Part shown: piece by piece, positions 1 to 6,144 of the stretch
Layout: every line of letters begins with the position of its first letter
How positions within the stretch are numbered: position 1 is the first letter of the stretch
Translations under genes and position numbers: made by a program
Source: Marinomonas arctica
GTDB lineage: Bacteria > Pseudomonadota > Gammaproteobacteria > Pseudomonadales > Marinomonadaceae
NCBI RefSeq assembly: GCF_003259225.1
Contig: NZ_QHJF01000007.1
Location: 1-64,000 of the forward strand
Reading direction: 5' to 3'
DNA length: 64,000 bases
The notes under the pieces: model-generated
What the model saw: only the letters and a program-made list of their open reading frames with translations
Databases searched by the model: none
What the model was told of the DNA's origin: nothing

Positions 1-765
1 TTGGATCTTCAAGTATATTTGTTACTTATCAACGCTTCCTAGTTTGCAAACTGGGTTCCGCTCTGCTGAGCGGGTAACTTTTGCCCAGATCCGCAAAAGT
101 AACCAAAAAGTCTCTTTAAGATCTTTAATGCCTGACTTTCGTCAGAGGTACATGACTGTTCCCCTACGCTCGTTATATCGTAAGGCATAGATTGTTTTTT
201 GCAGGCTTGAGAGAAGATATTTTTAACGGACTCTGAAACGCCATAAAGTCGCGCAACTTCGTCGCGTCGAACTGACTTTATCGGTATTTCAAAGATAAAA
301 GGTAATGGTTACAAATCACCAAGTCCCTTCCCCTTTTGTCTTCAAGGGGAAGGCGGAGGATGGGGTTAATCTCTTTTCGACTATAATCCCACCTACCCGT
401 AGGGCATCATGAGCGCAGCGTAATGTGCCGCTGAAAGCGAAGCTTTCATTATTCCCACTAAAAATAAGTCCTTCCCGCGAAGGCGGGAATCGATCTCTTA
501 TGGGCTAGGATAAGAAACTACCTTTTTTTGACTGAATTTTAAAACGTAATTTATGGGTGCATATACAATTTATTTATATAGTTGCCAAATTTTGGCTCGG
601 TTTGCCAGTTTTAAATAGTCGTGTTTTGCGTATTTGTACTGGCAGGAAGCAAGAAAGCCCACTAATATCAATGAATAAGGATCTACAGCACAGAAATAAC
701 AAGCTGTGGATAAAGGTGTAAACGCGCATGCGCATTAACAAAATGTTAAATTCTAGGGGGGAGTC
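1..765. repeat. Non-coding stretch with palindromic intergenic repeats
   Basis: No convincing gene is seen in these 765 bases. Two perfect hairpins stand out. At 326-353 a 10-bp stem (CCTTCCCCTT/AAGGGGAAGG) encloses 8 nt. At 472-489 a 7-bp stem (TTCCCGC/GCGGGAA) encloses 4 nt. A third block, about 60-115, has the two halves GTAACTTTTG and CAAAAGTAAC in inverted orientation. Such GC-rich palindromes in AT-rich intergenic DNA resemble dispersed REP-like repeats of gammaproteobacteria, but their copy number cannot be seen from this window. Confidence 0.45.
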
Positions 766-1974
766 ATGAAGTCTATTGATGTCTCGCAATTATCTTATCC
801 TTCAATGAAAGAAGTTGCAGAGAATATGAGTCAACTTGCCCAAAACGGTGAGAAACCTAAGACCGCAATGAAAGGTGGGATTTGGGTCATTCGAGAGGGA
901 ATTACACCTGTAGAACTTTACTGTTACCTAAATGCTAGATTTGGCCCTCCGAATGGTATACAAATGCTTTTTCGTTCAGACGATTCTGACAATCTCATTC
1001 ATTGGCATTACACATTTAATTATAAAGACGAAACAATAGAAATTATGTGCATGACATTTCGACTAGAAATTATACACAGTATCGAATTTGATAGTCCCTC
1101 AGATGCAAAAGTAGAGTTTATTAAAGACCTTAAAAAAGATTTCTCTGTATATGGAAAAAACATATCAAAATTCAGAGATAAAATTGAAAAATGGCAGTTA
1201 TTCATTAACCCATTTTTTAGAATTAAAAGCGTTATCGAGCACCAATTAGAAAAACTTGAAGCATTAAAAATTGAGGAGCTAGAACCATTATCTTACCCTA
1301 GCTCAGCAGAAGATTTGGAAAAGCTGAAGGATAGGATGAATCACGCTGGAGAGCTATATATAGAAGCAACAGCATTAGGATTAAATATCAGAATGCTCGC
1401 ACCTGTATATGCTGAGTCCTTCATTAACTTAATAATATTTCTACTTGCTGAGGATGATATAAAAACTGACAAGAGGATGTATGACTCCATTGTTCGCCAA
1501 CAAATAGATATTAGAATCAAAGGACTTCACAGGAACTGTAAAGGGTTCTTTCAGGCTGTTGATTATAATAATACCGAAGCATGTAAAGCGTTTCATACAC
1601 TAATGAATAACCGAAACGATCTTTTACACGGGAATGTGGATCCTAAAAAACTTGCATATGAAACAGTCTACTTTGACGGAAAGATACCATTATTTAATGA
1701 CTATAGAAATTTCAGTTTTTATTCATGGGAAGCATCAATCAGAAATGTCACACCAGATCTAGCAATTGGTGATTATCAAGTGGTTCAAGATTTGATCGCA
1801 CATATTTTAATATGTCTTGAGGACAATATAAGAGCTGAAGTTTGTCGGTTTTTGGAAACCAAAGATCCTGGTTGGAACGAATCCACAAAAAGACCAGGGA
1901 TTTTGTTTCCCTCCCATCTTGTAGATATGTTTCCCAAATTTGAAGATGAAGAATTTAACAAGCGCGTCAATTAG
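766..1974 (+). CDS. Hypothetical protein with HEPN-type R-X4-H motif, cassette-borne
   Basis: This is a 402-residue soluble protein of no family I recognise with confidence. A strong ribosome site (GGGGGGAG) lies just before the ATG. Residues 283-288 read RNDLLH followed by G, inside a helical C-terminal half. That matches the R-X4-H signature of HEPN ribonucleases, which are common in toxin-antitoxin and antiphage proteins. The N-terminal 120 residues look like a separate mixed alpha/beta domain. The stop codon lies inside an attC-like inverted repeat, so the gene is probably a mobile cassette gene. A nuclease or defence function is inference; only the motif and the cassette context are seen. 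Confidence 0.55.
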   Translation: MKSIDVSQLSYPSMKEVAENMSQLAQNGEKPKTAMKGGIWVIREGITPVELYCYLNARFGPPNGIQMLFRSDDSDNLIHWHYTFNYKDETIEIMCMTFRLEIIHSIEFDSPSDAKVEFIKDLKKDFSVYGKNISKFRDKIEKWQLFINPFFRIKSVIEHQLEKLEALKIEELEPLSYPSSAEDLEKLKDRMNHAGELYIEATALGLNIRMLAPVYAESFINLIIFLLAEDDIKTDKRMYDSIVRQQIDIRIKGLHRNCKGFFQAVDYNNTEACKAFHTLMNNRNDLLHGNVDPKKLAYETVYFDGKIPLFNDYRNFSFYSWEASIRNVTPDLAIGDYQVVQDLIAHILICLEDNIRAEVCRFLETKDPGWNESTKRPGILFPSHLVDMFPKFEDEEFNKRVN

Positions 1975-2013
1975 GACGCTCGCAAGCTCGCGCCTATTAC
2001 GCGAGCCTTATAA
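1954..2013 (+). repeat. attC-like cassette recombination site 1
   Basis: A 60-nt imperfect inverted repeat. It begins TTTAACAAGCGCGT and ends ACGCGAGCCTTATAA, and the inner arms GCGCGTCAATTAGG and CCTATTACGCG pair with small bulges. This is the layout of an integron attC site: outer and inner core boxes with extrahelical bases. The right core reads CTTATAA rather than a clean GTT-box, so it may be decayed. It shares the AACAAGCGCGT left arm with the second site at 2992-3037 and overlaps the stop codon of the HEPN-motif gene. Confidence 0.55.
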
Positions 2014-2032
2014 GCCAAAAGAGGACTGAGAT

Positions 2033-2920
2033 ATTATTAGCTGGTTAATAAAAACCCCTTTACGGATTTCAGGCGTAATTTTTCTTTTTACATCTGTACT
2101 CGTGGTTGGGATTACAGGGTTTTGGCCTAATGTAAGTGAAATTATTTTTCCAAATGCGTCATGGGGGCTATACAACAGAGAATTTTGGGAGAATGTACTA
2201 GTTGAGGCCCACGGCCTTCTCTTTGAAATATTTGTAATAGGTTTTATTGTACTGTGGCTAGATTCAAGAAGACAGAAGGTGGAGCATATTGAAAGAAACA
2301 TGGAGCACCTTTGGGATCTGAATACTCTCCAAGAAAAGGAAGTAATAAAGAAAAAAATTGGAAGTGTAAAAAGGTTAAATGATGCCAATATTCATAAAAT
2401 CGATGTCACTGACTTATTGTTAGAAGACGTAACTTTAAAAAGCTTTGTATTCAAAGAATCCAAATTATTTGGTCTTAAGTTAAAAAGCTGCAACATATTT
2501 GATCTTGAACTAATTAATTCCAAGGTTAACTCTGGTGAGTTTTCCGAGTCATCATTTAAAAGGTGTAATTTGAGTGGTTCGTTATTTAAAAATGCGAATT
2601 TCTCAAATACTGAAATGACTGGTATTGATCTGCGAAAAGCTGATTTATTTCGTGCAAAATTCAACAGTGCAAATCTGGAAGCCGCTGACTTAAGGCAAGC
2701 CAATTTGAAGAAGGCGGTATTTCAGGATGCCTCGTTAAGGAACGCAAATATTAAAATGTGTGCAAATGTTGATCTAGAATCTTTGGCTAAGGCAAATGAT
2801 TTAGATTACATAAAGGCTGATGATGAGATTATTAGTGGGCTTCTTCGCCTAAGGCCGGATATGAAGCTTAATGTGAGGGCAATATCAGCTGGGGAATCGA
2901 ACCCCGACCCAAGTCGATGA
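2033..2920 (+). CDS. Membrane-anchored pentapeptide-repeat protein
   Basis: Residues from about 100 onward fall into five-residue periods of the A(D/N)LXX type (for example ADLFRAKFNSANLEAADLRQ), which form a right-handed quadrilateral beta helix. Two hydrophobic helices precede them, so the beta helix is probably tethered to the inner membrane with the repeats in the cytoplasm. The first standard start is GTG at 2102, but it would cut the first membrane helix in half. The frame is open back to 2030, and an AGAGGA ribosome site at about 2019 sits 8 nt before ATT at 2033. I therefore prefer a rare ATT start giving 295 residues, uncertainly. The last residues (GESNPDPSR) are encoded inside a tRNA-like element. 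It lies between two attC-like sites. Its function is unknown. Confidence 0.6.
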   Translation: MISWLIKTPLRISGVIFLFTSVLVVGITGFWPNVSEIIFPNASWGLYNREFWENVLVEAHGLLFEIFVIGFIVLWLDSRRQKVEHIERNMEHLWDLNTLQEKEVIKKKIGSVKRLNDANIHKIDVTDLLLEDVTLKSFVFKESKLFGLKLKSCNIFDLELINSKVNSGEFSESSFKRCNLSGSLFKNANFSNTEMTGIDLRKADLFRAKFNSANLEAADLRQANLKKAVFQDASLRNANIKMCANVDLESLAKANDLDYIKADDEIISGLLRLRPDMKLNVRAISAGESNPDPSR

Positions 2921-2954
2921 CTTGGTGACCCGCATCCTGATTATCACTGATATT
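2881..2954 (-). other. tRNA-like 74-nt fold (pseudo-tRNA or remnant)
   Basis: Read on the minus strand, positions 2954 to 2881 begin AATATCAG and end CTGATATT, a perfect 8-bp closing stem 74 nt apart. Inside are a 5-bp stem with a 7-nt loop (CCAAG-TCATCGA-CTTGG) placed like an anticodon arm, a GTC spacer, and a 4-bp stem with loop TTCGATT (GGGG/CCCC) that matches the T-arm consensus GGTTCGATTCC. It departs from a working tRNA: the anticodon loop has C where U33 is expected, the D arm is weak, and 2-3 extra nt follow the T arm. It may be a decayed tRNA, a mimic or an attachment-site remnant. Confidence 0.4.
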
Positions 2955-2991
2955 AATTAGGTAAAAATGTATTGTCAACGAGCATATTGGC

Positions 2992-3037
2992 TTATAACAA
3001 GCGCGTTTGAGTCGGACAGGCCTCCGCGACGTTATAA
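2992..3037 (+). repeat. attC-like cassette recombination site 2
   Basis: A 46-nt inverted repeat. Left core TTATAAC pairs perfectly with right core GTTATAA; inner boxes GCGCG and CGCG pair next, with one extra base on the left arm. That asymmetry is the bulge typical of attC sites. The left arm is the same AACAAGCGCGT seen in site 1. The GTCGGAC in the centre resembles the conserved GGGAC element of many attC sites. It ends the unit that carries the pentapeptide-repeat gene. Confidence 0.55.
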
Positions 3038-3039
3038 AT

Positions 3040-3370
3040 CAAAGGTGAGTCTTGAAGTTATAAACAATTGGGGTCACCCATAAGTCAGCCGGTGTCAATG
3101 GGGCGATAAAGTTCGGATCGCTTTTATACGAACATAATTTGTTATGTTCTCTATGGCGTGCTCCGGACTTCATTCGCTAATATGTTTTTCTACTGGTTGT
3201 GCTGGATAAATTATCCGCAACAGTCACCCATCTGGATCTAGTCCTTGGCTAATTAAAGCCAAATTCCCACGCACTTTAGTGCGCCACAAAAACGTCAGTT
3301 CCCCATGTTATCCAATGCGATAAACGCACAGAGTTGGTGGCTAGGTTTTCACCTTCCAGACCCGAAATGG
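3040..3370. other. Gene-free stretch with a cluster of perfect hairpins
   Basis: No supported gene lies between the second attC-like site and the insertion sequence. Four perfect hairpins occur within 155 nt: GAACATAA/TTATGTTC at 3130-3149, GGATAA/TTATCC at 3204-3216, TTGGCT/AGCCAA at 3245-3262, and CGCACT/AGTGCG at 3270-3283. The density suggests a structured RNA or folded single-stranded DNA, perhaps a gene-less cassette. The role is unknown. Confidence 0.4.
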
Positions 3371-3377
3371 CTTAACA

Positions 3378-3472
3378 TGCGGGCGAATAAAATAGATCCG
3401 GTATCACCCTCCATTCAGAGGAACACTGGCTTATTATCCAACCCCAAATACTGGCTGAATGACACCGGAAAA
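3378..3472 (-). ncRNA. Candidate guide RNA region (bridge/seek RNA) of the IS
   Basis: In IS1111-group elements the target-choosing RNA is encoded in the non-coding end downstream of the transposase gene. Here that is the 95 nt between the transposase stop and the proposed element edge. Two similar words, CTGGCTTATTATCC and CTGGCTGAATGACACC, lie in this stretch on the plus strand. A related CTGGCCTAATTTTCATC is found at the other end on the minus strand, which could be the subterminal inverted repeats of the group. No RNA is shown directly; the call is positional. Confidence 0.3.
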
Positions 3473-4483
3473 CTAACTAAACACACGATCAATATCGAAC
3501 GCCTGCTTATTTTTTAACATATGAAATACAGCTCGAGCGAGTTTATGAGCAACGGCTCTTATAGCCACAATACCATTGCGCTTTTGCTTTTTCCGTTCAT
3601 AAAAACGCTTTGCTTTTTTATCAAATCGAACTAGAAAGTGCGCCGCTTCGGAAAAAGCCCATGATAAGTATTTATTACCTGCTTTACGGTTGCCTGCGCC
3701 TTTCTTTTTGCCGTTACTTTCCCGAATACTGTTAACGCAACGACAATAAGAGGCATAGTTGCCAGCTGCAGAAAATCGATTGATATCGCCTGTTTCCAAC
3801 ATGATGGTTAGCCCTAAAATAGGACCAATCCCCGTGATGCCAGTCAATAGTTTAAATTCGTCTTTGAGCTTAACGGCACTCAGTGTTTGTTGTTCTATAA
3901 GGTCTATTTGTAAATCTAAGGCTTTGAGCATCATGAGATTGCTATGAGCAGAATGAAATAAAAAACTTCCTACTTCAAAAGGTAGTATAAAAGAAGCTTT
4001 GCGGATATCTGTACAGCTGACTCGATACCCTAATGAGCGCCATATTTGATTTTGAATGCTCACCATATGACTAGATGCCTGTTTAACCAATTGTCTTCTA
4101 CGGCGTAATAAATCACGTACTTGTCTGAATTCTGGTGGGTAAATATGGCCAGTGGGCAAGATGCCTAATCGCATCAAATGGGCTAAATGAAACGCATCTT
4201 GATGATCGCCACTGTATTTTAGTCCGTCGTATTGTTTGACAGCGGCCGTGTTAACGAGCTCAACTTGATAATCCTTTTCAATCAGCCCGTCAACGAGCCA
4301 ATACCAATTGAATGTTGATTCAATGGCAACGGCTTTTATTTGCTCTTTGAAAGGAGCAAGTAATTCAATAGTGGCGTCTAAATTATTGTCGATACGCTTA
4401 TCCACAACCTTCTTATCCTCTTCATTAATTACAACCACAACATGATTATTTGAATGTAAATCGATACCGCAGTAAAGTGACAT
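3473..4483 (-). CDS. IS110-family transposase, IS1111 group
   Basis: A 336-residue DEDD recombinase, full length for the family. The RuvC-like N-terminal domain shows D8 (GIDLHS), E55 (IESTFNWYWL), D93 and D96 (GDHQDAFHLA). The middle has the group-typical VRDLLRRRRQLVK helix. The C-terminal transposase_20-type domain has GITGIGP, then NGKKKGAGNRKAGNKYLSWA. The start is taken at ATG 4483, preceded at 7 nt by GGAGG, because the family begins MxxYxGIDLHS; an upstream in-frame ATG at 4534 would add 17 unrelated residues. No frameshift is seen, so the element may still be active. Confidence 0.9.
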   Translation of the reverse strand: MSLYCGIDLHSNNHVVVVINEEDKKVVDKRIDNNLDATIELLAPFKEQIKAVAIESTFNWYWLVDGLIEKDYQVELVNTAAVKQYDGLKYSGDHQDAFHLAHLMRLGILPTGHIYPPEFRQVRDLLRRRRQLVKQASSHMVSIQNQIWRSLGYRVSCTDIRKASFILPFEVGSFLFHSAHSNLMMLKALDLQIDLIEQQTLSAVKLKDEFKLLTGITGIGPILGLTIMLETGDINRFSAAGNYASYCRCVNSIRESNGKKKGAGNRKAGNKYLSWAFSEAAHFLVRFDKKAKRFYERKKQKRNGIVAIRAVAHKLARAVFHMLKNKQAFDIDRVFS

Positions 4484-4561
4484 AACAGCCTCCAGTTTGT
4501 GATGGTTTGAGCACCATTCAGCATAGCTGAACACAGGCTCGGAGGCTGACTTGAGGATTTT

Positions 4562-4593
4562 CAGATGAAAATTAGGCCAGATAAAAATTAGGC
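4562..4593. repeat. 16-bp tandem repeat upstream of the transposase
   Basis: CAGATGAAAATTAGGC is followed directly by CAGATAAAAATTAGGC, two 16-bp copies with one mismatch. They lie in the 5' non-coding end of the insertion sequence, 80-110 bp upstream of the transposase start and close to its proposed right edge. They may be a transposase-binding or regulatory repeat. Confidence 0.6.
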
Positions 4594-4649
4594 CTTTTTT
4601 CCAAGCCTAAGAAATTGGAACGGGCTTAACCATTATGATCAATATCCGC

Positions 4650-4940
4650 TCAGACGATATTTTTCACATCACGATAAAAGTTTTCATGTGTACCCAAAAC
4701 CATGAGTTCGAGTGTAAGGGTGCCATCTTCATAGCTGTAACCAAGTAATGTAAGTTGTTTCACCATGTTAAATTTATACACACGAAGAAAAGATAGATCG
4801 CCTTTCTTTTGCTGCCCTAGAAGCGGATCTTCAATCAATTCTCTGATCGCGTTATCTAAATCCGCTTTTTGATTTTTATGCAGTTTTTTGACCGCTTTTT
4901 TAAATGTGGTTGTTTGAAGAACTTGAGTAATGTTAGCCAA
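4650..4940 (-). CDS. RelE/ParE-superfamily toxin of a type II TA module
   Basis: A small basic protein of about 96 residues. It has the RelE/ParE look: an N-terminal helical pair (FKKAVKKLHKNQKADLDNAI) and later strands (LRVYKFNMVKQLTLLGYSYEDG), ending LELMVLGTHENFYRDVK. The likely target is translation or gyrase, which cannot be decided here. I place the start at TTG 4940 (LANITQVLQ), overlapping the antitoxin stop by 8 nt with GAGG 9 nt upstream; an upstream ATG at 4985 would add 15 residues and overlap the antitoxin by 53 nt. Overlapping antitoxin and toxin frames imply translational coupling and repression by the complex. Confidence 0.75.
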   Translation of the reverse strand: MANITQVLQTTTFKKAVKKLHKNQKADLDNAIRELIEDPLLGQQKKGDLSFLRVYKFNMVKQLTLLGYSYEDGTLTLELMVLGTHENFYRDVKNIV

Positions 4941-5154
4941 AGCTGTAGGCCTCAAGTTTTCCGGCTTCTTTTTCCGCTTGGGCAATGATGGCTTGTTTTA
5001 CGAACTCATAGGGTAAATCGGGGTTATCTTCCATCATTTCGCCGATTTTCGCCCAGTGTTCAATTTGTTTAGGTGTTGTACGGTTTAAGGCTTTCGCCAT
5101 GATGGCCGCTTTATCAACCAGTTCTTGGTCAAGTCGAATACTTGCTGTAGACAT
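4933..5154 (-). CDS. ParD-like antitoxin
   Basis: A 73-residue protein beginning MSTASIRLDQELVDKAAIMA, a ribbon-helix-helix N-terminus as in ParD-like antitoxins. The acidic C-terminal half should wrap around the toxin encoded immediately downstream. A clear AAGGAG ribosome site precedes the ATG. Upstream, TGTAGCAA occurs twice in direct orientation 19 bp apart (5185-5192 and 5204-5211 on the plus strand), a spacing close to two helix turns that suits autoregulation by a dimeric ribbon-helix-helix protein. The repeats are seen; the operator role is inferred. Confidence 0.75.
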   Translation of the reverse strand: MSTASIRLDQELVDKAAIMAKALNRTTPKQIEHWAKIGEMMEDNPDLPYEFVKQAIIAQAEKEAGKLEAYSFG

Positions 5155-5305
5155 AATAAAATCTCCTTAGTGTTGTATAAGAACTGTAGCAAAATACCAC
5201 ATTTGTAGCAATGCGCATCACAACAACCCCCCCAATACTTCACATATCTGCCCTTCCATTAAAAAAAGGAAGAAACTAAACCCCGCGTTATCACGACTAC
5301 CCTCA

Positions 5306-5335
5306 TTGACCGACGACCTGTTTAAAGACTATATT
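5306..5335 (+). promoter_or_regulatory. Strong sigma70-type promoter of the phd/parE module
   Basis: TTGACC at 5306-5311 and TATATT at 5330-5335 are each 5 of 6 matches to the sigma70 boxes, separated by 18 bp, and lie 22 bp before the antitoxin ATG at 5358. It diverges from the promoter of the ParD-like module. Confidence 0.6.
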
Positions 5336-5357
5336 TGGTCATAACGAAGAGGTATTT

Positions 5358-5633
5358 ATGAAGTTATCAGATCAAATCAAACCTATTAGCTATTTGAAAG
5401 CTCATGCTGCTGAGGTCGTGCGTAACCTGTCTACTAACATGCAGCCGATGGTGATCACTCAAAACGGTGAGGCTAAGGCTGTTATACAAGACATCAAAAG
5501 CTATGAGCAAACTCAAGAGACTATGGCGCTACTTAAGATATTGGCTCTGGGTCAACGTCAGATAGAAGAAGGTAAAGTTCAGCCTGCTGGTGACGTTGTC
5601 GCCAAGCTTCGTAACCGGAGTAAAAGCCGCTAA
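5358..5633 (+). CDS. Phd/YefM-family antitoxin
   Basis: A 91-residue protein with a Phd/YefM N-terminal DNA-binding fold: IKPISYLKAHAAEVVRNL, then PMVITQNGEAKAVIQDIKSYE, the family signature. The C-terminal tail is basic and probably disordered, and would bind the ParE-like toxin. The stop overlaps the next start in TAATG, so antitoxin and toxin are translationally coupled, with the antitoxin first as usual. Expression probably comes from the TTGACC/TATATT promoter 22 bp upstream and is repressed by the complex. Confidence 0.85.
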   Translation: MKLSDQIKPISYLKAHAAEVVRNLSTNMQPMVITQNGEAKAVIQDIKSYEQTQETMALLKILALGQRQIEEGKVQPAGDVVAKLRNRSKSR

Positions 5634-5959
5634 TGAGCTATCGGTTTTTTCTCACTGATGATGCTGCTTACGATCTTGAGGCTCTATACGAGTATATCGA
5701 AACTCATGATGCACCAGAGAAAGCAGATTACGTTCTAGACAAAATTGAAGAGGCATTTTTAAGCCTTGCCGATAATCCCGAGCGCGGGACTTATCCAAAT
5801 GAGTTGCTAGCAATCGGCCTACGGGAGTATCGAGAAATCTATTTCAAACCCTACCGTATTATTTATCGAATCATTTCGCAGTCTGTTTATGTCATGGTGA
5901 TCACTGATGGTCATCGTGATATGCAGTCTCTTATCGAACGCCGCTTGTTCAAAGCCTAA
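5633..5959 (+). CDS. ParE/RelE-family toxin
   Basis: A 108-residue toxin of the ParE superfamily. Visible elements are FFLTDDAAYDLEALYEYIE, an alpha-helical hairpin, LADNPERGTYPNEL, and the core strands YREIYFKPYRIIYRI with V(M)VITDGHRDMQSLIERRL at the end, all typical of ParE. Members poison gyrase or act as ribosome-dependent RNases; which one cannot be told from sequence. It overlaps the antitoxin stop by one base. Together with the divergent ParD-like module it makes two TA pairs back to back in the accessory region. Confidence 0.85.
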   Translation: MSYRFFLTDDAAYDLEALYEYIETHDAPEKADYVLDKIEEAFLSLADNPERGTYPNELLAIGLREYREIYFKPYRIIYRIISQSVYVMVITDGHRDMQSLIERRLFKA

Positions 5960-5960
5960 G

Positions 5961-5986
5961 GGAATAAAGGGTCGGAATAAAGGGTC
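5961..5986. repeat. 13-bp perfect tandem repeat
   Basis: GGAATAAAGGGTC occurs twice, end to end, immediately after the toxin stop codon and before an AT-rich tract. It may be a repeat edge left by a mobile element. No function is visible. Confidence 0.6.
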
Positions 5987-6144
5987 AGATGAAAAATTAA
6001 AAAAATCAGCCATCTAGTTGTGATTTCTCTGACGTGTGATGACCAATCCGTTCCTGTAGAAACACCACCACTAAACAGAGCGTCATAGCTGTGGCGACAC
6101 CACTATGTGACCCTTAACTATTCAATGTTTAATCGAGTTTGATC

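Larger units (their letters stand above)
3378..4622 (-). mobile_element. IS110-family (IS1111 group) insertion sequence, boundaries inferred
   Basis: The element carries one transposase gene on the minus strand. The proposed edges come from an 8-bp sequence, GGCTTAAC, present at 3370-3377 and again at 4623-4630, which would make the element about 1.25 kb, normal for the family. IS110-type elements integrate at a short core sequence shared by element and target, so a repeated core is expected rather than a classical target duplication. GCTTAAC also fits the RYYYAAC core box of attC sites, the known targets of the IS1111-attC subgroup. The exact ends remain inference. Confidence 0.5.

Noticed and set aside
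640..760. Possible third attC-like site before the HEPN-motif gene (AATAACAAGCTG ... GTTAAAT)
   Set aside because: The right box fits GTTRRRY but the left and inner boxes do not pair with it, so I did not call it.
574..789. Open frame of 71 codons on the minus strand upstream of the HEPN-motif gene
   Set aside because: It overlaps the ribosome site and start of the well-supported plus-strand gene and has low-complexity composition.
2881..2954. Calling the tRNA-like element a working tRNA gene
   Set aside because: C replaces U33, the D arm is poor and extra bases follow the T arm, so I report it only as tRNA-like.
3305..3517. Open frame of 70 codons on the plus strand beside the insertion sequence
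   Set aside because: It crosses the proposed IS edge and runs opposite the transposase end; no ribosome site or family match is seen.
4484..4534. Longer transposase start at 4534
   Set aside because: The 17 extra residues do not match the family opening and a better ribosome site precedes ATG 4483.
4600..4640. Possible attC site after the ParD-like TA module
   Set aside because: GTTAAGC on the minus strand fits the right core, but no matching left core was found; AAGCC/GGCTT alone is too little.
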